DNA of 64,000 bases from a bacterium (lineage in GTDB: Bacteria; Sysuimicrobiota; Sysuimicrobiia; Sysuimicrobiales; Segetimicrobiaceae): positions 116,795-180,794 of the forward strand of contig DATGFS010000009.1 of NCBI GenBank assembly GCA_035308905.1, read 5' to 3'. A model generated the notes under the pieces. The model saw nothing but the letters and a program-made list of their open reading frames with translations, was not told where the DNA came from and ran no database searches. This document shows, piece after piece, positions 26,385 through 34,347 of this stretch (the first letter of the stretch is position 1; every line of letters begins with the position of its first letter). The translations under genes and the position numbers were made by a program.

Positions 26385-27638
26385 ATGGCATCCGGCTTTT
26401 GGTCGGGGAAACGGGTACTCGTCACCGGCATCAGCGGGTTCGTCGGTCCGTATCTGGCGCGCGAGCTGCTCGAGCAGGGAGCGGAGGTGCATGGGGTGCT
26501 GCGGCCCCGCGCCGACCGCTCGCTGTCCCGGGGGCTGCTGGACCGGGCCGTCGGCCGCTCGGTGCGGCTGCGGGAAGGCGCCCTGGAAGAGCTTGCGGGC
26601 CTCCTCCGGATCATGGACGAGGTCCGTCCCGACGCGGTGTTCCATCTCGGCGCGCAGTCGTTCGTCAAGATGTCGTTCGAGAGCCCCTTGGTATTCGCGC
26701 GCGACAATTCCATGGGGACGGCCAACCTGTTCGAGGCCGTGCGCCTCGGGGCGCCGCAGGCGACCGTCGTCTTCGCGGGCAGCAGCGAGCAGTACGGTCT
26801 CGTCTTTGTCACCGCCGAGCAGTACGCGGCGGCCCGCAAGAAGTACGGCGGCGTCTTTCCCGCGCCGGAGCGCCTGCCGGAGCTGCCGATCCGCGAGACC
26901 AATCCCATGCGGCCGATGTCTCCGTACGGTACCAGCAAGGTCTACGGCGACTACCTGCTGCGCAACTACGCGTGTTCGTTCGGCCTCCGCGGGATCGTGT
27001 CGCGCGCGTTCAACCACGAGGGCGCCGGGCGCGGCATCAACTTCGTGACGTCACAGATGGCCTACCAGGCCGTCCGGTTCGCCCTCGGCGAGGCGGACCG
27101 CATTCAACTCGGCGATGTGAACAGTTTCCGCGACTGGTCCCACGTGCGGGACATCGTGCGCGGCTACATCCTGCTGGCCGAGCACGGAGAGCCGGGCGAG
27201 GTGTACAATCAGGGCTCGATGCGCACAAATTCGGTGTTGTCCTACATGCTCATCGCGCTCGAGGAGGTCGGGTGGTCTGTGCGCGCGCTGCGCACGCTGC
27301 GCGGAACGAAGTCCGTGGACCGGCCCGCCGAGATCAGACGCCTCGGCCTCTGGGGGGTGGAGTTCGACGCGACCCGCGTGGACGAATTGATGCTGACCGA
27401 GGGGTTGAGTTTCGACCTCGAAGACGGAGGTCTGCTGATCGCCACGAGCCGCGGCGACGTCCGCGTCGTCTTCGATCCGCAGCGTTTCCGGCCGTCGGAG
27501 GTGCCGATCCTGCTGTGCGACGCCTCCCGCAGCCGGTCGCTCGGGTTTCAGAGCCGCGCGGGCCTGCGCGACATCGTCCGGGATCAGGTCGAGTACTACC
27601 AGGACGCGCAGCACCGCACGGGTTACGCGCTGCCCTGA
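26385..27638 (+). CDS. NAD(P)-dependent sugar epimerase/dehydratase, GDP-mannose 4,6-dehydratase-like with insertions
   Basis: The product has 417 residues. TGISGFVG at 14-21 binds NAD(P), SSEQYG at 133-138 carries the catalytic Ser/Glu region, and Tyr181-x3-Lys185 (YGTSK) is the catalytic pair. The pattern NHEGAGRG and RDWSHVRDIVRGY is that of Gmd/RmlB relatives. Two unusual features are an insertion of about 30 residues between SSEQYG and the YGTSK helix, and an extended section around residues 325-385 before the C-terminal helix. These suggest a specialised substrate. It is divergent from the BMP-like gene with a 146-base gap and is the first gene of the block running to 33120. Confidence 0.82.
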   Translation: MASGFWSGKRVLVTGISGFVGPYLARELLEQGAEVHGVLRPRADRSLSRGLLDRAVGRSVRLREGALEELAGLLRIMDEVRPDAVFHLGAQSFVKMSFESPLVFARDNSMGTANLFEAVRLGAPQATVVFAGSSEQYGLVFVTAEQYAAARKKYGGVFPAPERLPELPIRETNPMRPMSPYGTSKVYGDYLLRNYACSFGLRGIVSRAFNHEGAGRGINFVTSQMAYQAVRFALGEADRIQLGDVNSFRDWSHVRDIVRGYILLAEHGEPGEVYNQGSMRTNSVLSYMLIALEEVGWSVRALRTLRGTKSVDRPAEIRRLGLWGVEFDATRVDELMLTEGLSFDLEDGGLLIATSRGDVRVVFDPQRFRPSEVPILLCDASRSRSLGFQSRAGLRDIVRDQVEYYQDAQHRTGYALP

Positions 27639-27642
27639 CCGC

Positions 27643-28575
27643 ATGCTCGTCAGCATCATCGTCCCGACGTTCAACGAGGCCGGCGATATTCGCCGGACGC
27701 TCGACGCCCTGGTCGCACAGACGTACCCGGCGACGGAGATTATCGTCGTCGATGACTCGACCGACGACACCCCGCGCATCGTCGGCGAGTACGCGGCCCG
27801 GGGCGTACGCCTCCTGCGCCCGGCCCGCCGCCGCGGGCGCTGCGAGGCGCGCAACCTCGGCATCCAGGAAGCCCGCGGCGAGGTGATCGTGATCCTGAAC
27901 GCCGACGTCTTTCCCGGGCCGGATTTCGTGGAACGGATCGCCGCCCACTACCGGCTCGGCGCGGACTACGTGCTGGTCGAGTCCCGCGTCGCCAACACCG
28001 CGGCGCTCATTCCGCGCTACCTCGAGGCGCTGCACCGCCGGACCTACGCGGGCGCGGACTGGATCGAGTGGACCGAAGGGTTCTCCTGCCGCCGCTCCGC
28101 GGCGCTCGAGGCGGGCCTGTTCCCCGAGACCCCGCTGCCGATGCTGGCCGGCGAAGACGGGTACTTCGGCACGCGCATGGCCGCGCGATTCCGCAAGGTG
28201 ATCGACCGGTCGATCGTCGTCCCGCACGTGGCGCCGGAAACCGTCCGGGAGTTCTGGCATCAGCAGGCCGGCCGCGGCCGGGCCAATGGCCGGTACTATT
28301 TCTTCCTCGAGCACAACGCGCTGCCGCGGCTCGTCGCGCGCGCGCTCATCAAGACCGTCCGGTCGGGGCTGGCCGTGGGCCTCGTCGTGCCGACCGTGGC
28401 GTCCTGCCTGCGCCTCCGGCGGCACACGCCGCGCGGCCTGCGGGACCTTCCCGGATTTTGCGCCGTCTTCGCGCTCACGGAGGCCGCGCACACCTACGGC
28501 GAATGGCAGGGCGTGCGGGACATCGTCCGGTACCGCCGCCACGCCCCCGCTCCAGAGCGTCTCACCACCCAGTGA
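27643..28575 (+). CDS. Family 2 glycosyltransferase
   Basis: The product has 310 residues with a GT-A fold. VPTFNE is at 7-12, DDSTDDT at 37-43 binds the nucleotide, and NAD at 87-89 takes the place of the DxD metal motif. A moderately hydrophobic stretch near residues 240-262 may be a membrane anchor. It would extend a lipid-linked glycan on the cytoplasmic face. It begins 4 bases after the Gmd-like gene, and its stop overlaps the flippase GTG, placing it in the same operon. The sugar donor is unknown. Confidence 0.87.
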   Translation: MLVSIIVPTFNEAGDIRRTLDALVAQTYPATEIIVVDDSTDDTPRIVGEYAARGVRLLRPARRRGRCEARNLGIQEARGEVIVILNADVFPGPDFVERIAAHYRLGADYVLVESRVANTAALIPRYLEALHRRTYAGADWIEWTEGFSCRRSAALEAGLFPETPLPMLAGEDGYFGTRMAARFRKVIDRSIVVPHVAPETVREFWHQQAGRGRANGRYYFFLEHNALPRLVARALIKTVRSGLAVGLVVPTVASCLRLRRHTPRGLRDLPGFCAVFALTEAAHTYGEWQGVRDIVRYRRHAPAPERLTTQ

Positions 28576-30029
28576 GTTCGAACGGCCTTCGCCGGGCGCT
28601 CCTGGGGGCCACCTGGTTGAGCGTCGGCGGCTACCTGACGTATGTCCTGAACTTCGCCGCCAACCTGGTGCTGGCGCGCCTCCTGTTTCCGCGGGATTTC
28701 GGCGCGTTCGCGCTCGCCGTCTCGTCCGTCGAACTGCTCTCGATCCTGGCGGGCTTCAGCTTCTCGCAGGGCATCATCCAGATGGGCGCCGAGGACGACA
28801 TCGTCGACACCGCGTTCATGCTGACGCTGTGGACGTCGGGGGCGTTGTTCGTGATCGGGGGCGTCGCGTTCCTGACGATCCGCGTCTTCTACCACGCCAA
28901 TTTTGCGGTCCTGTTCTTCTCGCTCTTCGTCCTGCGGATCGTGTCGCTCTTCACGTACGTGTACTCCGCGCAGCTCGAGCGGGAGCTGCACTATTCCGCG
29001 CTCTCGCAGATCCGCGTGGTCGCGGCCGTGCTCGGCGCCGGCGCGGCACTCTTCATGGCCGCGCGGGGCGCCGGCGTGTGGAGCCTCTTCGATCGGGAGC
29101 TGGTCACCACCATCGTCACCTTCGCCGGACTGATCGTCGCCACGCGCTGGGTGCCGCGCTTCCGGTACAATCGGGAGACCGCGCGGGCGCTCTGGATCTT
29201 CGGCTACCAGATCTTCCTGGCGCGGACGCTGGAGTCGGTCTGGTACCGGAGCGGCAGCTTCCTGCTCGGCGTGTTCGGCGGAGTGCTGTCGCTCGGCTTC
29301 TACGACCGTGCCCGCTACCTGGCGGAGCTCGGGCAGTACGCGGTGTCCTTCGGCGCCGTGCAGGTGGCCTTTCCGGTGTACGCGCGCCTGCAGTCGAACC
29401 GGGACCAGCTCTCGGAGGCCTACCGGCTCACGCATTACTTTCTTATCCGGCTCATGTACCCGATGTTGCTCTGCGTCGCCCTGTTTCCGCGCGAGATCCT
29501 CAGCGTGCTCTACGGCACGCGGTGGCTCGACGCGGCGCCGGTGCTGGGCTGGCTCGCCGTGTACGCGTTCCTGTTCCCCATCATCGACAACATCAAGGTC
29601 CTCCTCACCGGGATCGGCAGGCTCAAGGAGGCGGTCTGGGTGCGGGTGTGGCAGGCCGCCGTCACCATCGTGGTGTCGGCGGCGGCCATTCCCTTCTGGG
29701 CGGCGAAGGGGGTGGCCGCCGCGGCGACCATCGGCGATCTGGCGGCGCTCATCGCCGGCTACGTATTCTTGCGGACCGCGGTGCGTGATCTCGCGCTCGG
29801 ATCCTACGTACGTCCCACGATCGCCGGCGCGACGGCGGCCGTGGCGATCGAGGCGGCCAGGCGCTTCCACCTGCTCGGCTCCACCGACCGGCTCGCGCAG
29901 ATCGGATACATCGGCGGGGCCTGCATCCTGTACTGCATCGTGCTGTTCATGGTGGACGGCGAAGAGATGCAACGGAATCTCGGCATCATTCTGCGCGGGC
30001 TGCGCCGGCCGGACGTCGCCGTCGCATGA
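28572..30029 (+). CDS. Wzx-type polysaccharide flippase
   Basis: The product has 485 residues and is almost entirely hydrophobic, with 12-14 predicted helices, matching the MOP/polysaccharide synthase family (lipid III flippase). The start ALLGATWLSVGGYLTYVLNF and the segment LARLLFPRDFGAFALA are characteristic of RfbX/WzxC-like transporters. It would move undecaprenyl-diphosphate-linked repeat units to the periplasm for the Wzy-like proteins in this window. The GTG start overlaps the GT2 stop (GTGA), and the stop overlaps the next gene (ATGA). It is the only flippase seen in the window. Confidence 0.9.
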   Translation: MSSNGLRRALLGATWLSVGGYLTYVLNFAANLVLARLLFPRDFGAFALAVSSVELLSILAGFSFSQGIIQMGAEDDIVDTAFMLTLWTSGALFVIGGVAFLTIRVFYHANFAVLFFSLFVLRIVSLFTYVYSAQLERELHYSALSQIRVVAAVLGAGAALFMAARGAGVWSLFDRELVTTIVTFAGLIVATRWVPRFRYNRETARALWIFGYQIFLARTLESVWYRSGSFLLGVFGGVLSLGFYDRARYLAELGQYAVSFGAVQVAFPVYARLQSNRDQLSEAYRLTHYFLIRLMYPMLLCVALFPREILSVLYGTRWLDAAPVLGWLAVYAFLFPIIDNIKVLLTGIGRLKEAVWVRVWQAAVTIVVSAAAIPFWAAKGVAAAATIGDLAALIAGYVFLRTAVRDLALGSYVRPTIAGATAAVAIEAARRFHLLGSTDRLAQIGYIGGACILYCIVLFMVDGEEMQRNLGIILRGLRRPDVAVA

Positions 30030-31933
30030 AGGTGACCGTCTCCGTCGGCGGCACCTTTCACGCCTTCGAGCTGGCCGGGCAGCTGGAGCACCGCGGATAT
30101 CTCCACCGGCTCGTCACCACCCACCGGCCGCTGCGCGGCGAGGGCGTGAGCCGCGAGCGGATCGTCGCGAACCCGCTGCCGGAGCTCTTCCTGCAGGTTC
30201 CGCGCCGGCTGCATCTGCCGGTGCGGGGCGACTACCTCAAGGCGCAGTCGTTCGACTGGTGGGCCCGCCGGCACGTCGACGGGTGCGATCTCTTGGTGGG
30301 GTTCGCGGCGTTCAGCCTGCACACGATCCGCGCGGCGAAGGCGCACGACACCGTCACCGTCCTCGAGCGGGCCTCGGCCCACATCCTGAGCCAGCGGACC
30401 CTGCTGGAGGACGAGTACCGGCGGTTCGGCCGCACCGCGCCGCCGATGGACCCGCGGCTCGTGCAGAAACAGTTGTGGGAGTACGGGGAAGCGGACTACA
30501 TCGCCGTGCCCAGCACGTTCGTTTACAACACGTTCCTCGAGCACGGCTTCCCCCCGCATCGCCTCATCAACGTCCCGCTCGGCGCCGACACCCTGCAGTT
30601 CTCTCCCGGTCCTCAAGACGGCGGGTCCTTTCGCGTGCTCGCGGCCGGGCTCAGCCTGCAGAAGGGCACGCCGTACGTCCTCGACGCTGTGCGGCGGCTC
30701 GCCCGGCCCGACGCCGAATTGACGTTTCTCGGCGGGATGGGGCCGGACGTGGCGGACGTGCTCGCGGAGTACCGGGGCCGCTACCGGTGGCCGGGCTTCG
30801 TCGGTCAGGCGAAGCTGGCCGGCCTGATGCGCCACGGGTCTGTGTTCGTGCAGGCGTCGATCCAGGACGGGTTCGGCCTCATGATCCCTCAGGCGATGGC
30901 CGCCGGTCTGCCCGTCATCTGCACCGACAACACGGCCGGGCCGGATCTCGTACGCGACGGCGTCGAGGGGTTCATCGTGCCGATACGCGATCCCGAGGCG
31001 CTGTGCGAACGGCTGCGGTATCTCGCGGACCATCCGGACGTGCGACGGCGGATGGGTGAAGCAGCCACGGCCCGGGCGCGGGAATTCACGTGGGACGCGT
31101 ACGGTGACCGGATCAGCGCGGAATACGGGCGGCTCGTGGATCGCGCCCGGGGCGCGGCCGCGACGGAGAGCCGCCCCGACGAGTTCTACGACTACTTCTG
31201 GCACATCAGCGACGTGTGGGAGACCAACACGGGGTGGGGCGAGCCCGAGTTCCGGCGCCATTTCACCGGCGTGCTGCGGCCCGGCGACACCGTCCTCGAC
31301 ATCGGCTGCGGCGACGCGCGCGCCTACCAGGCCAGGCTCATCGAGGTCGCGCGCGAGGTCCACGGGATCGACATCTCCGAGCGCGCGGTGGCGCGCGCGC
31401 GCGCCAAGGGCGTCCTCGCCAAGGTGCACGATCTCAGCGAGAACCTCCCGTACGACGACGAGACGTTCGACCTTGTCGTCTGCTTCGAAGTGCTGGAGCA
31501 TCTGTTCGATCCGAAGCACACGGTGCGGGAGATCCGCCGGATCCTGCGTCCCGGCGGCCGTCTCGTGGCGAGCGTACCGAACGCGGGCTATTTCCGGGAC
31601 CGGCTGGCGGTGCTCACGCGCGGCGAGGTGCTCGCGGGGGTCACGGACTTCGCGAATCCGTGGAAGGCTCCGCACATTCGATTCTTTACGAAGGGCAGCT
31701 TCACAGCACTCCTACGGGCGGCCGGGCTCGAGGTCGAATGGGTCCGCAGCAAGGCCGACCCGTCGGTGTTCGACGGCCTCGAGGTGTTCGGCGGCGTCGG
31801 ACGGTTCCTCGCGCGCCAATTGCAGCGCCGCCTGCCGGCGGCACTGCGGGGCGCCTTCCTCGGCAATCGGTGGCCGGCCGTCTTCGCGCCCGGCCTGATC
31901 GTGCTGGCGCGCCGTCCCGGTCCCGGCCGGTAG
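30026..31933 (+). CDS. Glycosyltransferase (GT4-like) fused to SAM-dependent methyltransferase
   Basis: The product has 635 residues as one uninterrupted frame. Residues 1 to about 375 form a GT-B enzyme: MKVTVSVGGTFHAFELAGQL at the start, and QDGFGLMIPQAMAAGLPVI in the donor domain. Residues from about 388 to 635 form a class I methyltransferase with motif I VLDIGCGDA at 423-431 and FEVLEHLFDP after it. A single polypeptide could add a sugar and methylate it, or methylate the growing end, in a coupled way. No frameshift or degenerate start is visible at the joint. It overlaps the flippase gene by 4 bases and lies 5 bases before the acyltransferase. Confidence 0.85.
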   Translation: MKVTVSVGGTFHAFELAGQLEHRGYLHRLVTTHRPLRGEGVSRERIVANPLPELFLQVPRRLHLPVRGDYLKAQSFDWWARRHVDGCDLLVGFAAFSLHTIRAAKAHDTVTVLERASAHILSQRTLLEDEYRRFGRTAPPMDPRLVQKQLWEYGEADYIAVPSTFVYNTFLEHGFPPHRLINVPLGADTLQFSPGPQDGGSFRVLAAGLSLQKGTPYVLDAVRRLARPDAELTFLGGMGPDVADVLAEYRGRYRWPGFVGQAKLAGLMRHGSVFVQASIQDGFGLMIPQAMAAGLPVICTDNTAGPDLVRDGVEGFIVPIRDPEALCERLRYLADHPDVRRRMGEAATARAREFTWDAYGDRISAEYGRLVDRARGAAATESRPDEFYDYFWHISDVWETNTGWGEPEFRRHFTGVLRPGDTVLDIGCGDARAYQARLIEVAREVHGIDISERAVARARAKGVLAKVHDLSENLPYDDETFDLVVCFEVLEHLFDPKHTVREIRRILRPGGRLVASVPNAGYFRDRLAVLTRGEVLAGVTDFANPWKAPHIRFFTKGSFTALLRAAGLEVEWVRSKADPSVFDGLEVFGGVGRFLARQLQRRLPAALRGAFLGNRWPAVFAPGLIVLARRPGPGR

Positions 31934-31938
31934 GCGTC

Positions 31939-33120
31939 GTGCCGCCCGCCGTGGAACCGTCGCCCGTGGTCGAGCGCAGGAAAAACCCCCATCTCGATCT
32001 GCTGCGGGGCCTGCTCGCGCTGGCGGTGTTCCTCGGGCACGCCCGCGGGCTGTTTCTCGTCGACGATCGGAACGTCGCGCATGCCTCCGCCGTCACCAAA
32101 GGCCTGTACTTTTTCACCGGCTTCGGGACGCAGGCCGTTCTCGGGTTCTTTGTGCTGAGCGGATTGCTGATCTCGTCGAGCATCTTCGAAGCGTACGACG
32201 GGAACCGCTGGTCCTGGTCCCGGTACCTCGTGAACCGGCTCGCGCGCCTCCTCGTGGTCCTGGCGCCGGCGCTCGTGCTGACGGCGATGTGGGATCAGAT
32301 GGGCATGGCGCTGTTCGGCGTGGCACGCGTGTACGGCGGCAACCCGAGCGCGGGCAACGTCGTCGAGTTCGCCGTCGCCCAGCGGTCGTCCGCGCTCGCG
32401 TTCTTCGGCAACGTGCTGTTCCTCCAGCAGATCGCGGTGCCGCCCTTCGGCTCCAACTCCGCGCTGTGGAGCCTCGGCTATGAGTTCTGGTACTACATCG
32501 CGTTTCCACTCGGATGGTTCGCGCTGCTCGGGGCGCAGAAGGTGCCGGTGCGTATCGGCCTGCTGGCGCTCGGCACGGCCGTCGTCGTCATGCTGGGGCC
32601 GAGCGGCGATCTTGGCCTCGTGCTGTGGCTGATGGGCGCCGCCGCGACGTTTGTTATCCGCCGGCCCTCGCTCTCACAGCGGGCCGGACGCCTTCTGCCG
32701 CTGTGGCTCACACTGCCGCTGTTCGGCGCCGCGCTGACCGTGCTTCGGTTACACGGCCTCCGGTCCGACTCGCTGGCTGAGCTCGTCGCCGGCGTCACGT
32801 GCGCGCTCTTTGTGTTTACGCTCGTCAACCGCGCCGCGGTGTCTTCGTTCGGGCGGGCCTACGAGTCCGGCTCGAAGTTCCTCGCCGAGATGTCCTATAC
32901 GCTGTACGCCGTCCACCTGCCGCTCCTGGTGTTCCTCCAGGCCTGGCTGGTGGGCTCCGCCCGCTGGCAGCCCGATCCCGCGCATCTCCTCCGCCTGGCG
33001 GGCATCGTGCTCGTCGTCTTCGCCTACGCGTTCGTGATCTCGCGGGTGACGGAGGCGCGGACCGACGACGTGCGGCGATTCATCCTCCGCAGCTCACGGC
33101 CCGCTTCAGTCACAGCCTAA
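31939..33120 (+). CDS. Membrane O-acyltransferase (acyltransferase family 3, OafA-like)
   Basis: The product has 393 residues with about ten hydrophobic segments. The family signature R-x10-H is present as Arg24 and His35 (LDLLRGLLALAVFLGHARG). These residues are required in OafA-type proteins, which carry acetyl or other acyl groups across the membrane to surface sugars. It would O-acetylate the repeat unit in the periplasm. There is no C-terminal SGNH domain. GTG at 31939 is used; an in-frame GTG at 31951 is an alternative. It ends the coupled operon that began at 26385, just before a lower-GC spacer. Confidence 0.86.
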   Translation: MPPAVEPSPVVERRKNPHLDLLRGLLALAVFLGHARGLFLVDDRNVAHASAVTKGLYFFTGFGTQAVLGFFVLSGLLISSSIFEAYDGNRWSWSRYLVNRLARLLVVLAPALVLTAMWDQMGMALFGVARVYGGNPSAGNVVEFAVAQRSSALAFFGNVLFLQQIAVPPFGSNSALWSLGYEFWYYIAFPLGWFALLGAQKVPVRIGLLALGTAVVVMLGPSGDLGLVLWLMGAAATFVIRRPSLSQRAGRLLPLWLTLPLFGAALTVLRLHGLRSDSLAELVAGVTCALFVFTLVNRAAVSSFGRAYESGSKFLAEMSYTLYAVHLPLLVFLQAWLVGSARWQPDPAHLLRLAGIVLVVFAYAFVISRVTEARTDDVRRFILRSSRPASVTA

Positions 33121-33331
33121 GCCCGTACCTAATGGTGCGCGATGTCAGCCACTTGTCTATTTAGGTCCGTCTGAGCATCCTCGCAATGCCGCCAGCGGAT
33201 CTTCTCATTTGCGTGAGAGGTTCACCACTGTTGAACGAGGAAATCTCCACGCGTCGAGTTTCCATTTTCAATATACGTTCCGGAGGATAGCACGAGAATA
33301 AACGCCAAGGGGCCATGGGGAGGCGAGCTCT
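33121..33331. other. Intergenic spacer with lower GC
   Basis: These 211 bases contain no convincing gene. The base composition drops well below that of the flanking genes. A possible -10 (TATACG, 33272-33277) lies in an AT-rich patch, but no good -35 stands at the right distance. A strong ribosome binding site GGGGAGG (33317-33323) stands 8 bases before the next ATG. No terminator hairpin with a T tract is seen after the acyltransferase. Confidence 0.5.
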
Positions 33332-34330
33332 ATGAGCGAGCGGATACGCTCACTCGTGAGGTGGAGCATCGCGGTTCTCGTCGGGTGTCTCTGCAGCGCG
33401 TTGACGGCGCAGGCACAATCGCCGAACACAGTCAGCGCACCCCTCCTTCCTGCAGCAGACAACGTAGTGACCGTTGGAAGTTCTCAACTCCGGTTCTCAG
33501 AAGGTCATTTCACCAGTTTGTACGTTGGGACTCCCGCTAACAATGCCGCCGTGCTGATCAACCGGGCGGTCATCGACCATTCGGGGCCAGGCGGGTACGC
33601 TCAGGAGGAGGTCTGGAACAATCTCCCAGGACTCGTAAGTGGGTCCACTTACTTCGAGGAGATGACGCTGGCGTTCCACAGGGACGACACCGCGCTCGGC
33701 AAAACGTGGTTTTTCCTACGGACCACGCACGATAACCTTGGAGTCGGTGTGCAACGCGGCATTGCGATCCTGTCGAGGGGAGGCGAGACACCGACCGCGA
33801 CATTCGACGTGGATGGCAGTTTCAACGTGGGCATCCAGCATGACGGGTCCGCGAAAGCGACAATTTACGCCGACGGAAGCGCCCAATTGGGGGCGATCTC
33901 GGTTGCGTCCTGCACGGGGTGTGGGACGCCTGCCGGCAACAGCGCGGCGACAGGTCCGCGTCCGTTCGCAGCCATGGTTCTCAATTCCGCACCGTTTCAG
34001 GGCAGCAGCCATTTGATGTGGACAGGGCCGAATGGAGTCTGGAGCAGCGGGGAAACCAGCACAGGGGCGATCATCGGGCAAACCGGAGTCCTCGTAGGGT
34101 TGTATCTGCATCTCCTTACCGCACCCGGTGAGCGGCAGTGGGTGACTTTCACGGTGATGCACAACGGAACGCCCACCGCCCTATCCGTGGTCATCGGGGA
34201 CACGGTTACTGACAGGAACGACACCGCGCATACGGTTTCGGTTAACGCGGGGGATCGGATTAGTTTGCAATTGTCCTCGTCACCTGGGGCGCCAGTCAAT
34301 TCCGTACTCGCGACGGTCATGGAGCGGTAG
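33332..34330 (+). CDS. Secreted fibre-like protein of unknown function
   Basis: The product has 332 residues with a clear signal peptide (1 to about 28, ending ALTAQAQ). Residues 29-75 (DNVVTVGSSQLRFSEGHF, SLYVG) resemble the repeated beta-structured linkers of phage tail-fibre and bacterial surface fibre proteins. The C-terminal 130 residues look like a beta-sandwich, with FTVMHNGTPTALSVVIGD and VNAGDRISLQLSS in alternating strands, as in jelly-roll domains of secreted fibre proteins. A CTGCG pair lies at about residue 191. The GC content is visibly lower than its neighbours. No enzymatic motif is seen. It may be a surface or extracellular binding protein acquired by transfer; this is inference. 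Confidence 0.65.
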   Translation: MSERIRSLVRWSIAVLVGCLCSALTAQAQSPNTVSAPLLPAADNVVTVGSSQLRFSEGHFTSLYVGTPANNAAVLINRAVIDHSGPGGYAQEEVWNNLPGLVSGSTYFEEMTLAFHRDDTALGKTWFFLRTTHDNLGVGVQRGIAILSRGGETPTATFDVDGSFNVGIQHDGSAKATIYADGSAQLGAISVASCTGCGTPAGNSAATGPRPFAAMVLNSAPFQGSSHLMWTGPNGVWSSGETSTGAIIGQTGVLVGLYLHLLTAPGERQWVTFTVMHNGTPTALSVVIGDTVTDRNDTAHTVSVNAGDRISLQLSSSPGAPVNSVLATVMER

Positions 34331-34347
34331 TCGACGCGCGGTCGGAA

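Noticed and set aside
24025..27048. Open frame of about 1000 codons on the plus strand
   Set aside because: It crosses the GT4 end, the whole minus-strand BMP-like gene and the start of the Gmd-like gene in a different frame. Its composition is Arg/Ala-rich and no motif is visible.
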